In this document: in pieces, positions 5,893 to 9,787 of the stretch
Numbering within the stretch: position 1 is the stretch's first letter
How the letters are laid out: every line of letters begins with the position of its first letter
From: an uncultured Burkholderiales bacterium
GTDB lineage: Bacteria > Pseudomonadota > Gammaproteobacteria > Burkholderiales > Burkholderiaceae_C
Length of the DNA stretch: 9,787 nt
Assembly: GCA_903856995.1 (NCBI GenBank)
Contig: CAIODK010000216.1
Location: 1-9,787, forward strand
Direction: 5' to 3'
The notes under the pieces: model-generated
Databases searched by the model: none
The model's input: the letters and a program-made list of their open reading frames with translations, nothing else
What the model was told of the DNA's origin: nothing
Position numbers and translations under genes: made by a program

Positions 5893-6305
5893 TAGCCACG
5901 ACCGCCGCGACGACCACGCGAGAGCTTGCCCAAGCGGTCATAAATCTCGACAGAACTCGTGGGGTCTTGCACTTGCAAGCTTTGTAGCGCGCCACGGATG
6001 GCGTCAATCTTTCGGCCAATCAGCACTTCGTTGCGGCGATGCATGTCGCGGCAATGTGCCATGTGGTCTTTGAAACCATCCCATTCAGGGCCGAGCGCAT
6101 CGGCTGAATCAGGCCCCTGAATACCCGCCAATTGCGCGAGCTGCTGAAGCAACTCGTTCTTAGCAGCTTGCGACGCTTCGAATGCGTCTAAGTTTTGCAC
6201 TTTCAGTTGCTCGAACTCAAGTTCAAGCATCTCCTGAAGCGTTTGCGCCAAAGCCAAAGCCTGCTCCAACGAGGAGGCTTCTATGACCACAGCGGGTGTC
6301 GACAT
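5880..6305 (-). CDS. flgN: FlgN, export chaperone for hook-filament junction proteins
   Basis: A 141-residue mostly helical protein from the ATG at 6305; an in-frame TTG three codons upstream is possible, and neither has a clear ribosome site. FlgN binds FlgK and FlgL and hands them to the export gate protein FlhA. Long amphipathic helices are visible (about 10-60 and 75-112), with LEFEQLKVQNLDAFEASQAAKNELLQQL as the most FlgN-like part. After the helices comes the EIYDRLGK motif; its Tyr is residue 122 from this start. I recall Tyr122 as important for FlhA contact in Salmonella FlgN. The tail is unusual: SRGRRGGRG, rich in Arg and Gly. The gene starts 16 bases after flgM, the usual flgM-flgN arrangement, which supports the assignment. 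Confidence 0.85.
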   Translation of the reverse strand: MSTPAVVIEASSLEQALALAQTLQEMLELEFEQLKVQNLDAFEASQAAKNELLQQLAQLAGIQGPDSADALGPEWDGFKDHMAHCRDMHRRNEVLIGRKIDAIRGALQSLQVQDPTSSVEIYDRLGKLSRGRRGGRGYAEA

Positions 6306-6321
6306 ATTGAACAAAGAACGA

Positions 6322-6642
6322 TCAGCGAGCGATCATTTTTTCAAGGGCCACAAAGTTTTCGGCAATGCGGCGTGGGTTGACAGGGTAGTTGCCTTCCTTG
6401 ATCGCCTGCTTGATCGCCTCTACTTTGGACCGATCGAAGTCTGGCTGAGCCATAACTTTTTGGGCGACATTGCTCAAGCTCACTTTATCTGCTCCTGCGG
6501 AAGATGCTTTTTCCATGGACGGAGCTAACTCTGCTTTCGCTTGCGCAGCAGAAGGGCTCCGTTTCTCGACTTTGTCGATGGCACTGCGAGTGGCAGCGTT
6601 CGATTGCGTCATCCGGCCGTAGTTTGAAATAGCGTCATTCAT
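6322..6642 (-). CDS. flgM: FlgM, anti-sigma-28 factor
   Basis: A 106-residue protein. FlgM binds sigma-28 (FliA) in the cytoplasm and is exported through the finished hook, which releases sigma-28 for late genes. The N-terminal half (1-50) is disordered-looking, rich in Ala, Ser and charged residues, as expected for an exported unfolded protein. The C-terminal half carries the family pattern: DKVSLSNVAQKVMA (52-65), DFDRSKVEAIKQAIKEGNYPVNPRRIAENFVALEK (68-102). A sigma-28-type promoter (6696-6722) lies upstream and matches the known self-regulation of flgM. A hairpin lies in the leader. It is followed by flgN and preceded by flgA, so it may also be read from the flgA promoter. Confidence 0.95.
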   Translation of the reverse strand: MNDAISNYGRMTQSNAATRSAIDKVEKRSPSAAQAKAELAPSMEKASSAGADKVSLSNVAQKVMAQPDFDRSKVEAIKQAIKEGNYPVNPRRIAENFVALEKMIAR

Positions 6643-6657
6643 GATTTTTCACTTTCT

Positions 6658-6678
6658 TTAACCTGTTCTTCAGGTCAA
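6658..6678 (-). promoter_or_regulatory. Hairpin in the flgM leader
   Basis: On the minus strand TTGACCTG, loop AAGAA, CAGGTTAA forms an 8-bp stem with one G-U pair. It ends 15 bases before the flgM start, just ahead of the purine-rich ribosome-binding area (AAAGAAAG). It could modulate flgM translation or mRNA stability. There is no U-run, so a terminator is unlikely. Confidence 0.4.
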
Positions 6679-6695
6679 ACTTTTTCACAACACAT

Positions 6696-6722
6696 CAATC
6701 GACCCCAAATTCTAGAACTTGA
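6696..6722 (-). promoter_or_regulatory. Sigma-28 (FliA) promoter for flgM-flgN
   Basis: Read on the minus strand: TCAAGTTC, 11 bases, GTCGATTG. This agrees with the sigma-28 consensus (TAAAGTTT or TCAAG, N11, GCCGATAA) in six of eight bases of the -35 box and in the CGAT core of the -10 box. It lies 53 bases before flgM, between flgA and flgM, where a class III promoter is expected. The region behind it (6723-6750) is very AT-rich and could act as an UP-type element. Confidence 0.6.
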
Positions 6723-6757
6723 GAGTATTTTTGAAAGATTTTTTTAAATACCGCTTT

Positions 6758-7534
6758 TCACCTAAGTTTCGCGGCATTCGGTCCGGTGATCACGCCATAT
6801 AGGGATCGACCCGACTCGACATTTTTCAAGCGAATTTGTTCACCTAAACCACCATCTTGCAACGACTCCGCGCGCATCGTGATGGAAAAGCCCCGTCCTT
6901 CGCCAGCTGTGACCTGTACCTCTTGCCCGCGCTTGACTAAAACAGCGGTCTTCACGTCATACGTGCGCAGAGGGGTGTTGGGCGTGAGGTCACGCACCAA
7001 CTCCATATTTTTTAATAAATTTGTATCAACAATGATTTGGTTTTCCATCCCCGCCGCCGGCATCTCGGCGTAGCTGAACATCGCAGGGGTAATCACCGTG
7101 CCGCGCTTGAGCAACTCTTTGGACACCAGTACTTTGTACAAAACAGGCGCCGAAGGGTTGGCGCGGTTCACTGGCGCAGTCGCTTGGCCTGCATTGAGAT
7201 TGACGAAAAGTTGCCAGACGGGCTGTGCGCAGCGCACACGAACCGCGGGTTGGTTAGGAAACGGGTGCTCAAACTGCAGTTTTTGTTGACAGTCTTGCAC
7301 GGTGATGCGGGGGTCTACCGCCACCACTTGCACCTGCTTACCTTGAAAAGAGGGGTGGGTCGCGGCCCACTGTTGGGTCTGTTGTTGCAAACTGTCAAAG
7401 GCAGAGGTGCCCAGCACCAAATCAGCCGCAAACCCAAGCTGGGCTTGGCTCAGCATAGCCGCAGCCAGCCACCAGCCGGCGCTCTTGGCGCGCTGGGTGT
7501 CGGCATTTTTTAGGCACAGGATTTGCATAGTCAT
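6758..7534 (-). CDS. flgA: FlgA, periplasmic P-ring assembly chaperone
   Basis: A 258-residue exported protein that helps FlgI assemble the P ring around the rod. The N-terminal signal peptide runs through WWLAAAMLSQAQLGFA to about residue 36. The mature N-terminal region (about 45-105) has the two Cys (82 and 102) usual for FlgA. A SAF domain follows (about 134-195): YKVLVSKELLKRGTVITPAM, then NQIIVDTNLLKNMELVRDLTPNTPLR. The C-terminal beta part contains VLVKRGQEVQVTAGEGRGFSITMRAESLQDGGLGEQIRLKN, which is diagnostic of FlgA. An in-frame ATG two codons later (7528) is equally possible; no good ribosome site precedes either. A sigma-54-like promoter on the minus strand (7582-7597) would give a leader of roughly 40 bases. 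flgM follows after 115 bases. Confidence 0.95.
   Translation of the reverse strand: MTMQILCLKNADTQRAKSAGWWLAAAMLSQAQLGFAADLVLGTSAFDSLQQQTQQWAATHPSFQGKQVQVVAVDPRITVQDCQQKLQFEHPFPNQPAVRVRCAQPVWQLFVNLNAGQATAPVNRANPSAPVLYKVLVSKELLKRGTVITPAMFSYAEMPAAGMENQIIVDTNLLKNMELVRDLTPNTPLRTYDVKTAVLVKRGQEVQVTAGEGRGFSITMRAESLQDGGLGEQIRLKNVESGRSLYGVITGPNAAKLR
7511..7527 (+). promoter_or_regulatory. Sigma-54 promoter candidate for the LysM-transglycosylase gene
   Basis: AGGCACA-N4-TTGCA on the plus strand differs from TGGCACG-N4-TTGCA at only two bases and keeps GG (7513-7514), 10 bases, GC (7525-7526). It lies inside the first codons of the divergent flgA gene. Transcription would start about 12 bases after the GC and give a leader of about 95 bases before the ATG at 7632. 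The location inside coding sequence lowers certainty. Confidence 0.5.
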
Positions 7535-7581
7535 ACGGGTCGGTGTTGATGTTTTGACAGTAGTTCAGACCCAGACCTTCA

Positions 7582-7597
7582 TGCAAGAACAAAGCCA
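7582..7597 (-). promoter_or_regulatory. Sigma-54 promoter candidate for flgA
   Basis: On the minus strand TGGCTTT-N4-TTGCA keeps GG, exactly 10 bases, then GC, with a full TGGC and TTGCA. Expected start of transcription is near 7572, about 38 bases before flgA. It faces the opposite sigma-54 candidate at 7511-7527, so the two transcripts would overlap by about 30 bases at their 5' ends. Confidence 0.5.
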
Positions 7598-7631
7598 ACT
7601 TTTAAAACGGCCCGAATAAACGGAGCACGCC

Positions 7632-8762
7632 ATGCGACTCGACCCGTCCTACAACCCTCAGGTGGCCACCACCGACGCCTCCGGCATGCCCAAGCTGCCA
7701 CGGAGTCAGTTGGCGTACGCCCGTACTGCGCCCGCCTTCACGCGTGCGATGGCCAGTGCCAACCTGTCTGGCGCGTTGGCACCCGAGGGCGGCACAGCGC
7801 CTTGGAGCACCGCGGTGCGTTCGGGTCAAACCTTGACAGGCATCGTGCGCGAGCAAATGGCGTCGCGTGGTGTCAACATCTCCAACAACGAAGCCATGCG
7901 CTTGGCCCAAACCGTGGCGCGATCCAACAACATCGCCAACCCCAACATGATTCACCCGGGCCAGCCCCTGAACCTAGAGAGTTTGAACTTCTCTTTGCAG
8001 CAGGCCCAAGCCGTCAACCAAGCGATCGCAGCAAACCAAGCGGCGACTGCGGCCGATACCTTGAATGCCAATACACCCATGGGCAGCACCGCCTTGGCGG
8101 GTACGGCCCAAGTGCAGCTGCTCACACGCTCCGACCGCAGTGGCAACGTGGTGCTTGAAAAAACCATCGACCGAGCCATTGAAAAAGGCTTCATCCCCGC
8201 GCAAGACAAACAAGCGGTGATGAACAAAATCGTTCAGCTCTCGCAGCAACACCGGTTTGCCCCAGATGACTTTGCCCGACTCACCTTGATGGAGAGCGAC
8301 GGCATGAACCCCAAAGCCACCAACAACCGCTGTCACGGCATCATCCAGTTTTGTGATGGCCCAGACCGCGGTGCCGCCAGCGCAGGCTTTGGCGCAAACC
8401 CCAAAGCCATCTTGGGCCACAGCGTGCTGCAACAACTCGACATGGTTGGTAAATATTTTGACGACACAGGCCTCAAGAGCTTTGGTCCTGTGGGCTTGGA
8501 TGACTTGTACTTAACAGTGCTCACTCCAGCCGCCCGTAACGAAACGCGTCCCAATGCAGCCCTGAACATTCCAGGCCAGCAAGCCGCTTACTTGCACGTC
8601 AACCGCGACATGCGCGCGCCCATCACACGCAACTCCATCTTGGCGGGCTTGCACCAAAACGCCAACGAACGTTTGGGCAGGGAAGTGGCGCAACGCCCCT
8701 CCATGCAGGCCGCTCGCCTGAGCGCCTATGCAGCACAAGCTGCTGTGACGCAAGCGCTCTAA
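7632..8762 (+). CDS. LysM and lytic-transglycosylase-like (GH23-type) flagellar-locus protein, no Sec signal
   Basis: A 376-residue protein with GGAG 6 bases before the ATG. Residues 1-57 are polar and hold no signal peptide or membrane segment. A LysM-like domain covers about 58-116 (WSTAVRSGQTLTGIVREQM, then ARSNNIANPNMIHPGQPLNL). An Ala/Gln-rich linker (120-160) leads to a lysozyme-like domain (about 175-340). The likely catalytic Glu is residue 221 in LTLMESDGMNPKA, and GIIQF (236-240) matches the GxxQ motif of GH23 transglycosylases. QLDMVGKYF and DLYLTVLTPAA (269-300) recall phage-type transglycosylase domains. Two Cys (234, 241) flank GIIQF. It stands between flgA and flgB and has its own sigma-54 candidate, so I infer that it opens peptidoglycan for the rod, a job done by the FlgJ C-domain or SltF elsewhere. 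Export through the flagellar gate would explain the missing signal. Confidence 0.72.
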   Translation: MRLDPSYNPQVATTDASGMPKLPRSQLAYARTAPAFTRAMASANLSGALAPEGGTAPWSTAVRSGQTLTGIVREQMASRGVNISNNEAMRLAQTVARSNNIANPNMIHPGQPLNLESLNFSLQQAQAVNQAIAANQAATAADTLNANTPMGSTALAGTAQVQLLTRSDRSGNVVLEKTIDRAIEKGFIPAQDKQAVMNKIVQLSQQHRFAPDDFARLTLMESDGMNPKATNNRCHGIIQFCDGPDRGAASAGFGANPKAILGHSVLQQLDMVGKYFDDTGLKSFGPVGLDDLYLTVLTPAARNETRPNAALNIPGQQAAYLHVNRDMRAPITRNSILAGLHQNANERLGREVAQRPSMQAARLSAYAAQAAVTQAL

Positions 8763-8771
8763 ACAGCGCCA

Positions 8772-8791
8772 AGCGGCAACTTTTTGCCGCT
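8772..8791 (+). terminator. Stem-loop after the LysM-transglycosylase gene (possible terminator)
   Basis: AGCGGCAA, loop CTTT, TTGCCGCT forms a perfect 8-bp stem 9 bases after the stop codon and 19 bases before the flgB promoter. The Ts fall in the loop and stem, and no T-run follows, so termination would be weak or Rho-assisted. Position suggests that it separates this gene from the flgB operon. Confidence 0.45.
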
Positions 8792-8810
8792 GGAACCGTC
8801 AAAACCGCCG

Positions 8811-8826
8811 TGGCACGGCTCTTGCA
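8811..8826 (+). promoter_or_regulatory. Sigma-54 promoter of the flgB operon
   Basis: TGGCACG-GCTC-TTGCA matches the sigma-54 consensus TGGCACG-N4-TTGCA at every specified base, with GG at 8812-8813 and GC at 8824-8825. The predicted start is about 8837, giving a leader of about 48 bases before flgB. It is the expected target of a FleQ-type activator such as the one encoded at 1239-2339. Confidence 0.85.
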
Positions 8827-8867
8827 TTAATCGACACGAGGTCTCACAACTTGAGGCCATGTGTCAA

Positions 8868-8881
8868 TAAACAGGAGTCTT
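8868..8881 (+). promoter_or_regulatory. flgB ribosome-binding leader, copy 1 of a 14-base repeat
   Basis: TAAACAGGAGTCTT contains AGGAG seven bases before the flgB ATG at 8885 and fixes that start over an in-frame GTG at 8861. The identical 14 bases precede flgD. ACAGGA also resembles the core of CsrA/RsmA sites. Confidence 0.6.
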
Positions 8882-8884
8882 GTT

Positions 8885-9268
8885 ATGGACGTTTTTTCAT
8901 CAGCCTTTGGCATACATGAGCGCGCGCTCGGCGTGAGAAGCCAGCGCATGGAAGTGCTGGCGCGCAACATCGCCAACGCCGACACGCCTAACTACAAAGC
9001 ACAAGACGTCGATTTCAAGGCCATGCTCAAAGAAGCTAAGACCGAATATTTGACGGCCACCAACGAAAAGCACTACGCCGGCCTGCAAGAGTCACCCGAC
9101 AACGGCATGCGCTATCGCACCCCCTTCAACAGCTCGTTCGACGGCAACACCGTCGAGATGAACGTCGAACAAGCCCAATACGGTAAGGCGGCTGGCGACT
9201 ACCAAGCCACCTTGCAATTCCTGCAAAACCGCATCGGCGGATTGCGTAAAGCCATGCGCGGGGAGTAA
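8885..9268 (+). CDS. flgB: FlgB, flagellar proximal rod protein
   Basis: A 127-residue rod protein exported through the flagellar gate without a signal peptide. FlgB sits at the base of the rod next to the MS ring and FliE. The N-terminal rod motif is clear: RMEVLARNIANADTPNYKAQDVDFKAML (about 22-49). The middle has PFNSSFDGNTVEMNVEQAQYGKAAGDYQATLQFLQNRIGGLRKAM, the C-terminal helix that packs in the rod. Length is usual for the family. The ATG at 8885 is chosen because AGGAG lies 7 bases upstream; an in-frame GTG at 8861 would translate the ribosome site itself. It is the first gene after the sigma-54 promoter and is followed 6 bases later by flgC, so flgBCD form one transcript. Confidence 0.97.
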   Translation: MDVFSSAFGIHERALGVRSQRMEVLARNIANADTPNYKAQDVDFKAMLKEAKTEYLTATNEKHYAGLQESPDNGMRYRTPFNSSFDGNTVEMNVEQAQYGKAAGDYQATLQFLQNRIGGLRKAMRGE

Positions 9269-9274
9269 TCAACC

Positions 9275-9700
9275 ATGCAACTCGATAACGTCTTTGGTAT
9301 TGCCGGCACCGCGCTCAACGCGCAGGCCGTTCGCATGAACACCACCGCCTCCAACTTGGCCAACGCCAACTCCGTCGCTGGTTCAGAGGAAGAAGCCTAC
9401 CGTGGCCGACGCCCGCTTTTCAAAGCCCTAATGCAAGAAGAAATGACACACGCGGGCGCCCAGTTCGTCGGCGGCGTCAAGGTCGACCGCATCGTCAACG
9501 ACCCCGCACCCATTCGTAAAACTTGGGAGCCAGGTAACCCCTTGGCCAACAAAGAGGGCTACGTCTTTCACTCCAACGTGAACGAAATGTCCGAGATGGT
9601 CGACATGATGGCTGCCTCCCGCTCGTATCAAAACAACGTCGAAGTGGTGAACACCGCACGTCAGCTGATGATGCGCACCCTTGAAATTACCAAGAGCTGA
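9275..9700 (+). CDS. flgC: FlgC, flagellar proximal rod protein
   Basis: A 141-residue rod protein. The N-terminal signature TTASNLANANSVAG (23-36) and the C-terminal SNVNEMSEMVDMMAASRSYQNNVEVVNTARQLMMRTLEITK are both diagnostic of FlgC. The Shine-Dalgarno GGGGAG overlaps the flgB stop, so translation of flgB and flgC is coupled. Length and motif order are normal for the family. FlgC follows FlgB in the proximal rod and is exported by the flagellar gate. Confidence 0.97.
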   Translation: MQLDNVFGIAGTALNAQAVRMNTTASNLANANSVAGSEEEAYRGRRPLFKALMQEEMTHAGAQFVGGVKVDRIVNDPAPIRKTWEPGNPLANKEGYVFHSNVNEMSEMVDMMAASRSYQNNVEVVNTARQLMMRTLEITKS

Positions 9701-9706
9701 TCAAGC

Positions 9707-9720
9707 TAAACAGGAGTCTT
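9707..9720 (+). promoter_or_regulatory. flgD ribosome-binding leader, copy 2 of the 14-base repeat
   Basis: TAAACAGGAGTCTT is identical to bases 8868-8881 before flgB. Here AGGAG lies 6 bases before the ATG at 9723. It starts 6 bases after the flgC stop. Confidence 0.6.
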
Positions 9721-9722
9721 AA

Positions 9723-9787
9723 ATGGCCATCGATACAACTTCCATCAGCGGCATCATGACGACTGCGCAAAACAACGCGCAAAAAGC
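9723..9787 (+). CDS. flgD: FlgD, hook-cap protein (N-terminal start, partial)
   Basis: Only the first 21 codons and part of the next are in the window; the frame stays open to the end. The visible N-terminus (MAIDTTSISGIMTTAQNNAQK) is too short to show FlgD domains. The call rests on the conserved order flgB-flgC-flgD and on the strong ribosome site shared with flgB. FlgD caps the growing hook and is later lost. Confidence 0.75.
   Translation, partial: MAIDTTSISGIMTTAQNNAQK

Noticed and set aside
6723..6750. AT-rich stretch with GTATTT/AAATAC arms after flgA, considered as a terminator
   Set aside because: The arms are only 6 AT pairs with a long loop, too weak for an intrinsic terminator; the run is more likely promoter-associated AT-rich DNA.
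7554..7559. TTGACA box as a sigma-70 promoter for the transglycosylase gene
   Set aside because: No acceptable -10 box is found 16-18 bases downstream, whereas a good sigma-54 site lies just upstream.
7974..8435. A 153-residue minus-strand frame inside the transglycosylase-like gene
   Set aside because: It lies opposite the catalytic region with MESDG and GIIQF and shows no family pattern of its own.
8861..8884. GTG start for FlgB at 8861
   Set aside because: The added residues are encoded by the ribosome-binding sequence itself; FlgB proteins normally begin close to MDVFSSAF.

Overview
The window is a compact cluster of flagellar genes from a Gram-negative bacterium with Sec-type outer-membrane and periplasmic proteins. 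Most likely it is a betaproteobacterium of the Burkholderiales, perhaps Comamonadaceae-like. That placement is inferred from the protein style, the moderately GC-rich coding sequence and the gene order (flgN-flgM-flgA facing flgB-flgC-flgD), not from a marker gene. Every gene I can recognise serves motility, and nothing looks like a transposon, phage insertion, CRISPR array or RNA gene. No stretch over 300 bases lacks a gene.

Left part (1-2339): the end of motA overlaps motB (proton-driven stator). These converge on a leftward gene for a sigma-54-dependent activator of the FleQ type that has lost its whole N-terminal regulatory domain. Middle part (2340-5855): a rightward run of five tightly packed genes. 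They are flgP (outer-membrane lipoprotein), flgT (periplasmic ring protein), a small LysM protein, a FliK-like hook-length-control-domain protein, and a stand-alone copy of the FlhB cytoplasmic C-terminal domain (FlhX type). The region between the activator gene and flgP holds two inverted repeats and a candidate sigma-28 promoter.

Right part (5856-9787): flgA, flgM and flgN run leftward (P-ring chaperone, anti-sigma-28, hook-junction chaperone). Facing them is a rightward gene for a LysM plus lytic-transglycosylase-like protein with no visible Sec signal. After it come flgB, flgC and the first codons of flgD.

Regulation can be read from the DNA. A sigma-54 promoter with a full TGGCACG-N4-TTGCA match precedes flgB. 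Two more GG-N10-GC sites sit in opposite directions around the flgA/transglycosylase divergence. A sigma-28-type promoter precedes flgM. Together with the FleQ-like activator this fits a sigma-54 (hook-basal body) then sigma-28 (late) hierarchy.

The most interesting items are the transglycosylase gene placed between flgA and flgB, the flgP-flgT-LysM-FliK-like-FlhX cassette, the REC-less FleQ, the alanine-rich extension of MotB, and the identical 14-base leader in front of flgB and flgD. All functions are inferred by reading the sequence; no database search was possible.
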